Shown here piece after piece: positions 23,376 to 35,122 of a stretch of DNA of 64,000 nt; positions within the stretch are counted from its first letter, which is position 1; every line of letters starts with the position of its first letter. Under the pieces are notes generated by a model. The model ran no database searches. It saw only the letters and a list, made by a program, of their open reading frames with translations, and was not told the origin of the DNA. Position numbers and translations under genes: made by a program. The DNA is taken from contig CAJNOI010000053.1 of NCBI GenBank assembly GCA_905250115.1, positions 339,947 to 403,946 on the forward strand, in the 5' to 3' direction. The DNA comes from Adineta steineri. Taxonomy: Eukaryota > Rotifera > Eurotatoria > Adinetida > Adinetidae.

Positions 23376-24373
23376 TTTCGAACCTTATTTAAAAATAATA
23401 AATCTATTGATTCCATTGATGAAAATTAGTTTATATAGAAATGTATCACGTCTTGTTATTTTGCAGAGAAATCGATCAAATAATATTATTGTTGAAATTG
23501 ATCTGATAGTTTTAATACTATTTGTTGATTCATATTAAAGATTTAATGGCCTTGAGAAGGGATTTAAAAGCAATTTATAGAGGATCTCAAATAACAATTA
23601 AAATTGATCTACTTACACTCGTTTATCTCTATTATGACATAAAAAATCGAATATTGATAAAAGAGAAATGATAATAAATAAGTATTGAAGTTAATAGAAT
23701 TTGTCTAAGTAATCGAATAAATTATTGGATATGAATAAAGAATACCAAATGTGATTTTCACATCGACATTTAAATAAGATATATCATTCTAGATAATATA
23801 ATACATTCAAAGTAAATATCTGTCATTTCAAGCACATTTCACTTCTATGAAACAGAAATCAATAGTCGTTACTCATCCATAAACTTATTTATTATTTAAA
23901 AATATTTCTTAGATTTGTATATTTGAATTATTTATATAAAATTTCTCTTTAAATCTCTCTCAATAAAACATATAAACGACATTATCTTTCTTCTATATAT
24001 ATTTTATATTGTCAATGCATAAAATAATTTGAATATATTTTAATAAAAGACATTAAAGAATTATTTGTTAATTTAGTTACAAATACATATGAGATCTTAT
24101 CTTGAAATTAATATTGTTTAGTTTAGCAAATATTTTCATTTTTCTAAATAACAAAAATCAACTACTCCGTTTCTTATCATAATCAAAGTTAAACATTAGA
24201 TTTTAAGAAATTTATTCGAAATTCTACAAAATATTTTCTTTAATTTCAAACTGCTAATAATTATCAAAGAAAAAAAATCAATTTGGAAATAGTGAGAACA
24301 GTTCTTTTTTTTTTCTACTTTAATTATATTAAAAATAGTTAAAAGTACATTCTTTTTACGTGTTTACCTTGAG
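23376..24373. other. Non-coding, AT-rich
   Basis: No gene or repeat was recognised. Confidence 0.35.
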
Positions 24374-24381
24374 TAATGGAG

Positions 24382-24564
24382 CAGTGGCGGATTCAAAAAT
24401 GAATGAGGGATGACGATTTGTGGGAGTGGGCGGTGGTTCTGGTGAAAAATTAGTTTTTGAGGCAAGTATAACATCCATTTCAATAGTTTCTACTGATGAA
24501 AAGAAAAAAAAGAATTGTGAGGGGATAGCAATCGTCGGAGTCCTAACGTCTGCGTCCGCCACTG
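24382..24564. mobile_element. 183-bp hAT-type MITE
   Basis: Starts CAGTGGCGGA and ends TCCGCCACTG, a perfect 10-bp inverted repeat. Flanked by TAATGGAG (24374-24381) and TAATCGAG (24565-24572), an 8-bp target duplication with one mismatch. The interior is more GC-rich than the flanks and non-coding; the minus-strand frame across it is incidental. Confidence 0.85.
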
Positions 24565-24572
24565 TAATCGAG

Positions 24573-26495
24573 ATAATATTTTGAATAATAATTATAACAT
24601 TTCTACATATCAATTAAAAAGATTGATTAGAAATTTGAATGTCTAGTATGAAACAATTCAATAAATTCTTCAAATATTTCTTATTTTATCTTAACCATTT
24701 TGAAAATATTCATAAGATTTAATCAGATTCAGTTTTTGTTTTATGATTTATTCTATTCTATATGAACTTATAATAGACAACTAGATGAAATTTGTTCATT
24801 TCTCTTAATTTTACTATTGAATTGAAAATGATGAAATTTGAACGTTGGAATTGAATTTCTTTTGTTTTATTAATAAACAAAAATTGTTAAAAAGAAATAT
24901 TTCACATGTTATTTTTATGTAGATAATATGAAAGTTAATTTCTTTTTCTTCTATTTCATCTCTATGATATAAACTAAAAAGATATTTTCTAATTGAAATA
25001 AAATATTCTTCTCAATTAACATAAAGGAAAAAGAAAATATATTAAATTGCATTTTAAAACTAATATTGAGCAATATCGTCAAACACACAAGTTTATGAAA
25101 GAAAAAAAAACGAGAGGAAATGTCTGGTTACTTTATAATTTCTCTCATAAATATTCCTGACTTTGAATCTAAAACAAAATGTTGTCAGTTTACAATTTTC
25201 TAATTGATATTGAACGAGAAAAGTATTTCAATGAAAAAAAGAAAAGAAAAAGGAAAGTAATATATTAAAATGCGTTTTTGTAGAATTAAAACAAAGAAAC
25301 AAACGTCCTTTTTTTTTTAAAAGAAAAAAAGTAAATTAGTTACAACAATTTTCTTTTCAATAACAACATCATGTAAGTTTGAAGAAAATAATTAGTGATT
25401 TTTAATTCAAATTATCAATATGATTATTTACATTTCAAACATTTATTTCATAGAATTAAATAAAAATCTTCGTTCATTTACTTATTTTTCAGTTTAGTTA
25501 GAAAAAAGAAAAGAAATGAATTGTAGAATGCAATAGTTTAAATAGGAGATGTCGAAATAGAATTCAAAATTCATATTTACTTTCAATCAATTATTTTACT
25601 ATCAGTTGTTTACGGATCTATAAAGAAAAATAATTCGACAATTTAATTACACATTTTACGGAAGGAAATAATAATAATGACACTTAGAGAGAAAGAGAGA
25701 GATTCAACTTGAGAATTTTTTTTTATATTGAAGTTTGTTAGAGAAAGTGATCCAACTATGATATTATACGTTTGTTTTATTCACGCTTACATATATACAT
25801 AGATAGATAAATTACAAAATTATTCGATTGTTAAATTCCTCTCATTCAATTTTCATGATTTTTCCCCACTAAAATACTTCAATAAGTATTGAGAAAAAAC
25901 TAATCGTTGTTATACAAATCTAGAATTTAAGAAAAACAATAAGAAAATATCTTAGAAAACTTTCTATTAGAAAATAAAAGAGTAGAAGAATTTTGTCAAA
26001 TATTTTCAATAGGATACAAACTGATTAAATGAAATTAGAAGAGAATAAGTCTTTTTCAAAGAGTTGCAAATTCAATGTTTTATTGATATTCGATTAAAAA
26101 TGATTTTTCTTCCATAAATATTTCAATTATTTCTTCTTTGATTAATTTCTAGTTTTCGTCATTTATGTAGATCTTAGATTTTTCAATGGATATCTTTATC
26201 TATGTTAAAATATCAAGAAAAATAATATGTTCGAATATAATTTCATTGAATCGAATTTCGTATAGGAAATGAATTTTGTCGAAATTTTGTTAATGTTCAA
26301 TAATATAAATTAATATTAAAGAAAATAATTTGTTGTTCTCATATCTAATTGTGTCTAATTCGAATAAATTTGATCTTATGAGAGTTAAGATGTTTTTGAT
26401 ATTGATAGAAATAATTTGTTTGAATTATTTTAGATCGATTTATTTTTAACTAAAAATCTCTCTTCTATAAATGATATGGAAAATCATTTGAATTA
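24573..26495. other. Non-coding, 1.9 kb
   Basis: AT-rich; no gene, RNA or clear repeat was recognised. Its right end should contain the promoter of the DUF3431 gene. Confidence 0.4.
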
Positions 26496-28439
26496 ATGGA
26501 ATCGTTGAATAAAAGTGAATTATCTCAATGGATAATATGCAAAAATAAATTGAAAAGTTTATCTTCATTTCGTTCAATAATATTATTCATAACGATAATT
26601 GTTCTTATTGTTATTAGTAGTGGAAGTATTAAATTAAAACCATTGGAAGAACATCGAATCTATCTTTATTCGAAATATAAAAATGCTACTTCTTTTATTT
26701 TTTTTAATTCAATTGAAAAACAAAATAAGAATTTTACTTCGACAATTTTAAATTCGAAAGAAAAAAAAACGTTTGATGTTGTTCTTAGTTACTATGCCGA
26801 AGATCAAGCTTTTGTTGGAAGATATATTCGTTATATAAAAAATGTTTCTTCTCTTCAACAATTAAATATTCGTATAATAATTTATAATAAAAATTCTAAT
26901 GTTAATAATACTCAATTAAAAGTGAATTTAAAAGCCGATATTGTTTATGGATTAAGTAATATTGGTCGTGAAGGTGCAACATTTCTTTATCATATTATTT
27001 CAAATTATAATAAACTTGCTGATCATATTATTTTTTCTCAAGCTGGTGTTGAAGGTATCAATGATAAAGGACTTGATGATTGGTATTATGATCGATTACA
27101 AAATCAATTTAATTCTTCACTTGGATATATGCCATTAGTTGTTAATCATATGATTAGTAAAGATATGTGTGGACATCATCCAACAGGAAATTTTCTAAGA
27201 TTAGTTGATTTATGGGGAATGTTACAACAAACATTATGTCCAACTAATGGTTTCTCTGTATGTTATCAAATTACTTTTAGATTGAAATCAAATCAATCGT
27301 TATATTTAGGTTGCTTTTCGTGGTCAATTTCTTGTTAGTAAACAAAGAATTCTTCAAAAACCATTAAGTATTTATAAATATATTTATGAAATTATCACGG
27401 TAAATATTTTCATTTGACAAATTACAAAAACAAGTAACGCTCCTCCGAGGACTCGCTTAGCTCTTTCTCGTAAAAATGCATTTTCTTCACATTTACCGAA
27501 AAAACAAATGGAAACCGTGAAAAATTAGTTTTCGATGTTTTTTTGACCTTTGATCCCTCTTCACTCCCTTCCCTCCACATGGCCACCCAATAGTCCCTAG
27601 ATTCGAACTCCTCGTATCGAAAAACCTATAGAAATATCTTTTTCGATGTTTTTTTGACTTTTCCACCCACCCTTAACCATGGTCACCCAATAGACCTCTA
27701 ATTCGAACTCTACGCATCGAAAAACCTCTAGAAATGTTTTTTCCTGAAAATAGGTTTTCAATGTTTTTTTGACCCTGCGGACAGACAACCAGACAATTTA
27801 TGTTTGCAAGACTCTTCTCTACGAGAAAGAGAATATTTATCCTATTAAGAAGAATTAGATCATTTCCATTTTTTCAAAAAATATTTCTAGTTGATCTTAC
27901 TAATATTTTCATATTCTCTTTTTATAGAAATCGACTCAAATAAGAATATATTTACATGTAGAATAATAAAAAGAATTTCTTTCGTATTTTTATAATAAAA
28001 TATTTCTATTTGTCTTGTTTAATCATAATATATGAAATATCAATAGATACTTTGACTAGATTATGAGATAACAAAATTCTGTTAAATATTTCTACAATAT
28101 TTAATCATTTCTCAGTCAAATTCTTTGTTCGTTTTAATTGAAATTTTTAGTAGAATTATTTCAATATTCTTTATTTTTCTAATTGAGTGAAAAAATATGG
28201 AAAAATTTTCGATGTTTATAAATGTGATTGATTAATTGATATTTTTTCTTTTCTATTTCAAGGGACATAATACCCATTGGATTCATACAGATCCAAGAGC
28301 TCCACCAGGATTTTATTCCAAACCAGAACAACCTGTTTTTGGTTATGTTGTTGAACGTGCATGGACAATTATTTTTAATTGTACAGGTCTTGATCTAGCT
28401 GATCGGTGTGCTCAAAAAAAATGTGGATGTTATGATTAA
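26496..28439 (+). CDS. DUF3431 family type II membrane protein (342 aa)
   Basis: Exons 26496-27257, 27310-27399 and 28263-28439; introns of 52 and 863 nt. A short cytoplasmic N-terminus precedes one membrane helix (IILFITIIVLIVISSGSI, residues about 29-46). The lumenal domain follows with TFDVVLSYYAEDQAFVGRYI, SNIGREGATFLYHII and ADHIIFSQAG. After splicing come GFSVAFRGQFLVSKQRIL, THWIHTDP and VFGYVVERAWTIIFNC. These are hallmarks of DUF3431 proteins, which look like Golgi glycosyltransferase-type enzymes of unproven activity. The Cys-rich end (CAQKKCGCYD) may form disulfides. Without splicing the first exon would read into a false C-terminus ending at 27338. Intron 2 carries a repeat element at 27430-27835. 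Confidence 0.85.
27430..27835 (+). mobile_element. Intronic CTCTTTCTCGTA-family repeat, copy 1 (two internal units)
   Basis: Begins ACAAGTAACGCTCCTCCGAG with GCTCTTTCTCGTA soon after, and ends TCTCTACGAGAAAGAGAATA, giving short inverted ends. Two internal units of about 120 bp each contain TTTTTTTGAC, CACCCAATAG and ATTCGAACTC. Lies wholly in intron 2 of the DUF3431 gene. Confidence 0.8.
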
Positions 28440-29802
28440 GTCAGAGGAAAACTAATCAACAAACAAATCATAATACACTTTTTTCTTTTACTTAAAAAAC
28501 GTTTTTTTCTATTTTGCTTTTCTTCAATATTTCATTTTTCATGCTCAATTAATATGCTATATTTTATTATTCAATGTTCGAAAGATAACAAAATAAAAAT
28601 AAATAGGATCATTTACAATATACTTGTTTTTTTTTCGTTTTAAAATCTAATATGAGGAAGATATTGTTCTGATGATTAATCAAAGAAATCAATCTTAAGT
28701 GACTCCTATTGAACTTCTTGGCTTAAACTTCTATGGATCTTTTTACTTACTTTTAAATTTTCTATTACGACTTTTGCTACTTCAATTCAAATTGTTGATC
28801 TAGACTCACCCAAAAAAGTTGGGATGCGTGATTAAAAAAATATTGTTCACTTATTCGGATAAAAGTCTGTGTTTTTAACGAATAGATGATAAAACTTATC
28901 GAAAAATACCATATCGATTTAAAGATCATCTTGTTTGTGAAAGATCTGAAGATGAATTATGTTCCCATGCATTTATTTCAATTTAGAAATTTTGGGATAA
29001 AAATTGACCGGGGCTTAGAACTATCTTTTCTTCAATATGATTTTAATTTAAAATAAATATTTCGGTGATTATTCATCGGTAATCAATGTCAATGATCATT
29101 TTTTAAATGGAATAAGAACAAAATGAGGAAGTTCACAAAGAAGTATCATCAATATCATTGTTGTTCATTATAGTCTTCAAACAATAAACAACGAAAAATA
29201 CAGAATTTCTGATATTGTCTCATATAGTGAGATATATAAATATTTATTATTTTAGTTTAATGATATTCATTAAATTGAATTGTATATTGCATCTTTTTTT
29301 ACTGTTCAACCATAATTATCTTCATCTACTTCCAATACTAAAAAAATGAATGAATAATATAATTGAAGAATTAATCGAATGTTATTTCATACCTAAGAAC
29401 ATAACCTCACCGACTAATTTCAAAAGGCGTGGATTCAATCAATAACAAGCGATCGATCATATTACGTTGAATTTCTTTCGATAAAAACTAAAGATGAATG
29501 AATATGTCATGCGAGGGAAATTAAATAAAATTCTTTTTGTTTTTAGTTTAATGAAGAGATATTCGAAAAGTTATTTCTTGAAAACATTTTACCGTAAAAT
29601 TTAATTATTCGAAATAAAAACATGTTTTTGTTAAATATATTTTTGACATATAAATATATAAATAACGCTAATTTTTGTTGATTCTCTGAAAGGAAAAAAT
29701 AAAAAAACAAAAATAGAAAAATATTATGTTCTACTTAATTTCTGTTAATATATATATTGAGTTAAAAACTAGTTTCGAATCAAATCATATGAAAATCAAG
29801 TA
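28440..29802. other. Non-coding, 1.4 kb
   Basis: No supported gene. A short protein-like stretch near 28893-28985 (RFKDHLVCERSEDELCSHAF) ends at a stop and could be a gene relic. Confidence 0.35.
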
Positions 29803-30326
29803 ATGGATTCATCAGATGAAAATCAAGTTATGAATTCATCAGATGATTTTAGTAAAGAATTTATTCGTGCTGATACAAATCATGATGGAATTATTGATGA
29901 AAGAGAATTTCGATCATTTCTTGGACCAGTAATACAACTTCAAAAGAATCAATCACCACAATTTACTAATGAAGATATTCAAGCATTTAATGTAAATTAT
30001 TTAAATAAATTTAGAATTTATTTTTATCTTTATTTTTATTTTAGTCAACACCTGTAGTTCAAACATTAATTTATGAAATTGGTCTTGATGTTGCTGTTTG
30101 TGGTTTTATAGATGATCCAATAAAATTTGAAAGTTATGTTACAGGTAATGATAATACGAATAATCATTCATATGGTCTTGGACCAGATGTTGGAATTGGT
30201 GCACCTGATATTGCACCAAAATTAATTCAATATGATGCTGCTGGTGCCATGTTTAATTATGCTGATGTTAATCATGATATGAAAATTGATCCCACAGAAT
30301 TTAATTATTTAATGCGTTCTATCTAA
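29803..30326 (+). CDS. Two-EF-hand calcium-binding protein (156 aa)
   Basis: Exon 1 is 29803-29991 and exon 2 is 30045-30326, separated by a 53-nt GTAAAT...TTTTAG intron. The first EF loop, DTNHDGIIDEREF, is canonical with acidic residues at positions 1, 5, 9 and 12. The second, DVNHDMKIDPTEF, lies near the C-terminus, separated by about 90 residues containing a Gly-rich stretch (YGLGPDVGIGAPDIAP). A calcium-sensor or buffer role follows from the loops; the partner is unknown. The wide spacing between hands differs from calmodulin-type pairs. No signal peptide or membrane helix. Confidence 0.85.
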
Positions 30327-31379
30327 CACTTTTTACTTTATCTTTAGAGATCACTCTATTATTATTCTTCTTCTTCTTCTTTCCTCTATGAGTATTTGTT
30401 GAAATTGTTATGTCACTTTATGTTTTACTTCTAATATTTGCGCATGAAAAAAGTAAAAGAAGATCTAATATAATCTTCTTTCTATGATATTAATTACAAT
30501 TCAGATTCAAAGAATGTATTAGAATTTTCATGTTTTCTCTTCGTTTTGTCTTGTAATATGTCTACAATTGTTATATGTAAAAAATCATGTGTTTTTTTTT
30601 GTTGTCCCAATAAGAGAGCAATTAGGTAACTTCTACTCATTCATTAGAAAAGATTCTTCTTTTCCAATAATTTAACAGTTTTTTTTGTCTTAAATAAATT
30701 CTATTTGAAATATTTTTATAAAACTAATCAGACATATTTATAGATAATAAATAGTTAAAGATAATCTCATATCCTCTTCTATTAATTATATAGAAACTTT
30801 TTCACTTGTCTTATTTGATAATAGGCAATCTTTGTCGATCAACATTTACAAATTTAAATGAAAAAAAATATCTAAGAACAATGATATAACATTTAACAAT
30901 ATATATTTTCATCAATGATTTTTCAGTTATTCATATAAAAAATTATGTTTTAATAGACAATATTCAAAAGATATAAGTTAGATTTTCTATTAAGAGTGAA
31001 GTGCATTAACAGATAAAAATCTTATTAGTCGCTTGGAGATTTGTATCTGTATGATAGGGGAAATAAGATTGTTAATTGTCAACAATAGAAATTTCGTTTG
31101 TTAAATCAACAAAGATATAAAAGTTTGAAATTAAAATAAGAAATATTATTCGAATCTTCTATAAAAGTAAATAGATTTATTAAAATAATCTCAAGAAAAG
31201 AAGAAGATTTTTCTAATTAAAAATAAAATTAATTCTATGATTATATTCTCAATATTTTATAAGACTAGCTAACAACATTTGTCTTAATTATCATTAAAAA
31301 CAGAAAACTAATTTTATATAGAATTAAATATAAAAAGAAAAAGTTTCTCATGAAATCTCTAGATCGATTAATTGTTAAA
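30327..31379. other. Non-coding, 1.05 kb
   Basis: AT-rich; starts with a TTC/CTT-rich patch after the EF-hand gene. No gene was recognised. Confidence 0.4.
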
Positions 31380-31497
31380 ATGAACTTGCAATCAAAAATG
31401 ATTCTTCTACTATTATTTGTTCATGTCACATTAACAATCAGTATTGATCATGATTAAACAGATGAATTTCAACGTTGTTTTTATGAATCGTTTATTA
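31380..31497 (+). pseudogene. Secreted-protein gene relic interrupted by a transposon
   Basis: From ATG 31380 the frame begins with a signal-peptide-like sequence (MILLLLFVHVTLTIS), hits an in-frame TAA, then continues with TDEFQRCFYESFIK up to the fold-back element at 31498. Similar Cys-containing protein-like patches with stops (YNHQCYFD, NLSFMNCVYDME) occur beyond the element at 32540-32665. This looks like a small cysteine-containing secreted protein gene broken by stops and the insertion; the family is not identified. Confidence 0.45.
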
Positions 31498-32475
31498 AAG
31501 GGTGAGCCAAAAGTCTTGGTAGTCCTCAGAAAAAATGATATATCTCCCTTGTAGTAAATTATAAATTGTTGAAACTTTGGTATCGTATGCTTCGAGAGTA
31601 GGTCAATATTATCCTAAAGTTTCAAGTCTTTATCTATTATTACAGGGGAGATATAGAAGTTTATATTTGAAGTTTAATTTCCTCCAAATCCTAAATTAAT
31701 GATTTACGCATTCAAATTTGCGCTTTATAAATTCTAGGGCTTGAAATGTTCTTTTAGTAAAATAAAACATACCACGAGATGCAGCGTGAAAAGCTCTACA
31801 ATCCACATAGTAAAGCATATTTTAATTAGGTAGTTGTTGCTCTTGCAAAATAAACTAAACTTCGTGTGATTAACTTTTGCTGAGCGAAAACCCTAATCGA
31901 AGAAAGTTTTATTCGTTTTTGAAAACAAAAATTACACAAGAGTAAGAAACTTTTCTTTGCAAGTTGTACAACTTTTGACGCTGCATCTTGTGGCATATTT
32001 TATTTCTGGTAAAAAGATATCTTACGTGAAAAATAGTTGAAAAAACAATGAATTTTTTTGTTGATACAGTGAAAACCGATGTTTTTAGGTAAAAAACAAA
32101 ACTGACTCCAAAGAGTTTCGGGATCTTTTAGTACCAAAAACTATATAGTAGAATTATACTTTACTGTAGATTGTAGAGCTTTTCACGCTGCATCTCGTGG
32201 TATGTTTTATTTTACTAAAAGAACATTTCAAGCCCTAGAATTTATAAAGCGCAAATTTGAATGCGTAAATCATTAATTTAGGACATGGATGCAAATAAAA
32301 CTTCAGATATAAACTTCTATATCTCCCCTGCAATAAAAGATAAAGACTTGAAACTTTAGGATAATATTGACCTACTCTCGAAGCATAAGATACCAAAGTT
32401 TCAACAATTTATAATTTACTACAAGGGAGATATATCATTTTTTCTGAGGACTACCAAGACTTTTGGCTCACCCTT
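31498..32475. mobile_element. Fold-back DNA transposon, 978 bp, TA target
   Basis: Arms of about 325 bp (31498-31825 and 32150-32475) are near-perfect inverted repeats with ends AAGGGTGAGCCAAAAGTC and its complement. TA dinucleotides flank both sides, consistent with a Tc1/mariner-type non-autonomous element. A degenerate third piece of the arm (CGCTGCATCTTGTGGCATAT) lies in the loop near 31978-31998. No ORF. Confidence 0.88.
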
Positions 32476-32477
32476 TA

Positions 32478-34118
32478 GATACGATATATAACATTTTTTA
32501 TTATTTAGTAATTTACCATCTTAATAATTTGACTTCTTTTTTTTCTAGATATAACCATCAGTGTTACTTTGATTAGAGGAAAGAAGTAATTGTGATAATA
32601 TAGTAAGTGATAAGAATTAAAATGTAGAAGAGAATTTATCTTTTATGAATTGTGTATATGACATGGAATACAAATAAAAATACGTTTTTTCTTTTTAAAC
32701 ACACAATTTAAGAACTGTCAAAAACAGATTCAAGAAAAATATATCATTTATATGAATTAAAGTAAGTGACAAGAGAACAACACAGGATTTTTTATTTAGT
32801 AGATAGAATTAATGTTAATTTCATCGAAATTTGTCAAACTATTAATGATATCTATCATCTCTAGTAGAAACCTATAAACGCGAAAAAAGATGAATTTTAT
32901 TTATTAAAAGATATATCATTAAACATTGATTCTATACATCGTATGAACCTAGAAGGAAAATTTCGTTTTTGGCAAATGTGCATAGCAATGAAAAAGTTTT
33001 CAAAAAAATGAATTTCTTTTCTTAAAATAGTATTCATTTTCTTTTAACTATGACATAGGAGTACCTATAATATTATTATCACTTGCATATCAATAACAAT
33101 TATAGTTTTGACTTAAGCCCTATAGAAAAAGACTAACAGTTCATCATATGAGAATTTGAATAAACAGATCATTAAATCTTTTTTTCTTATTAGTCTAAGA
33201 AAGTACAAGTGTAATTGATATTATTAGAGAATATTCAACAGATCTTCTTCTAACCTTTATTCAATTTTTGTATTCAAATGAGTAAATTCTTTCTTTGTTT
33301 AATAAAACTAAATCATTAATCTTATCTAGATTATCTAACACGTGTATAATATCATATCAAAGTCAAATTAAAATATTCCTTTCTTTCTATATAGATATTA
33401 ATACAAGAGATCATTCTTAGATTTTGTTAATAATAATACAAATATTCTCCTAAATCTACAATAGGCGATACTCAATTGTTGTATAAATGAGAAAGAAATT
33501 TACATAGACTAATAATATATACGAAAACTCTCTAATTAAACATAAAGATCATCGTAGCTTTCATCTCATAGATTTCGAGATATAATTATTTTCTTTGAAA
33601 TCATAATTAAACAAATTTATACGAGCAGAAAGTACTTAATATGTCATTAATAAAGAATAGTAACCTTAATTGGTCTTTATTATAGACTAGAGTTTTTTTT
33701 CCATAATGATGCTCTAAAATAGTACAAGCATGTGATTTATTGTCGAGAAAAATAATCTCTTTATATTTTTTCATCATAAAGTATTCCATTTTCTTGAGAT
33801 ATATAAATGACTTGAAATAAAATAGATTTAAATATCAATAAAGTTTAGATAAAGAAAAAACATTGAAACTAAATAATTGTTTCTATTCAAGATATTTCAT
33901 TATTTGATTTTTGGTCAATATTGACAAAAAACCAACTGATTTTTATTCATAAGAGATAATTAAACTATTACGATTTCATAATATTTTAAATAGAATGACC
34001 TTAACTCCTACGTATAACATTTTCTTTATGAATCTTTCTATTGTTTATTGAAATATTTTAATTATTCTTTAGAAGCATTTCCTCATTTTATTAATTGAAT
34101 TCAATCCAAACTTCTATT
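32478..34118. other. Non-coding, 1.6 kb
   Basis: Apart from possible remains of the interrupted secreted-protein gene at 32540-32700, nothing was recognised. The end is presumably the GPCR promoter region. Confidence 0.4.
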
Positions 34119-35122
34119 ATGATTAATGATCAAACAAAAATCAATGGTTTTATACTTAATTCGGTTTCTCTTGGATTTAATATATTTGCATGTTTGATAT
34201 CATGTATAATTTTTTTTCTTATTCTATATCATCTTTATTATAATCATGTAAAACGTGAAGATAAAATAAGCGTTGTTCTTTGTGGTCATATCTATTTGGA
34301 AATTTTAATCTATTCATTAACGTTATCATCAATGAATATTCGATCAATGTTGGGTCATTTATATAATCAATCTTTTAATTCATCATCGTGTATTTTTTCA
34401 GGATATTTGGCTATTATATTACTTGGTATGTTATACTTGAATTTTCTAAATCAGGTAATTCGAAATAAAAGAAATTAAAAAAAATGATAATCTTTTCTAA
34501 ATAATTCTAGGCATTCTATCGTCTTATTCGAATTGTTTATTCTCAAAATCGATGGTTTCAATCTTTAAAATTATATGTAATTTTACCAATGATAGAAATA
34601 ATAATGTTAACATGTATTCTTCTACCTTTGAATGGTGTAACATATTTACCAAATGATCATTTTTGTTATCCAACATTGACAAATATTCCTAGTATTCTTT
34701 CAACAGCATTTGTTGTTTATATAGGTCCATTTTGTTGTATAACATTTATTTATATGCATATAACAAGATTTATTCATCAACAAGGAAATATTCAAACATT
34801 AGTAATTAAACAACGACAATCTCGAGATTTACTTATTCTTCGACGTATTTTAATAATAGTTAATTTATTACTTATTCTTGGAATACCTGGAATGTCTCTT
34901 ATAATTATGTTTATAATAACAGGTGAAGAGAATCCATTACTTGCTCGAATTGTATTGTTTCCAGTTAGCATATCTCAAATGGGATTGAGTGTAGCATTAC
35001 TTTTTTCAATTCCACAATTGAAAAATATTGTTTTAAACTTACGACCAACAAACACAGTGATGCCTGTCAATCAAACCGTGCGAGGTACAGTACATATAAA
35101 AACGATTACTGGTACTCAATAG
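34119..35122 (+). CDS. Orphan rhodopsin-like G protein-coupled receptor (315 aa)
   Basis: Exon 1 is 34119-34454 and exon 2 is 34511-35122, with a 56-nt intron. ATG 34119 is chosen because the codon at 34095 is TTG and a stop lies just upstream. Seven hydrophobic segments are visible, beginning SVSLGFNIFACLISCIIFFL and ending near LFSIPQLKNIVLNL. The segment across the splice, LNFLNQAFYRLIRIVYSQ, sits where the DRY region is expected at the end of TM3, with R-I-V-Y replacing a textbook DRY. Cys residues SSSCIF and DHFCYP could form the TM3-ECL2 disulfide. The last segment carries IPQLKN instead of the usual NPxxY. This resembles the large orphan receptor set of bdelloids; the ligand is unknown. 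Confidence 0.8.

Noticed and set aside
27597..27788. Small frames such as [14 protein letters not shown] and relatives at 46324 and 50753
   Set aside because: They recur in every copy of the intronic repeat and read its internal units; no sign of selection on the protein.
28893..28985. Possible gene fragment (RFKDHLVCERSEDELCSHAF)
   Set aside because: Too short and bounded by stops; no family recognised, so only mentioned as a possible relic.
34095..34118. GPCR start 24 bases upstream
   Set aside because: The codon at 34095 is TTG, with a stop just before it; ATG 34119 is the first standard start.
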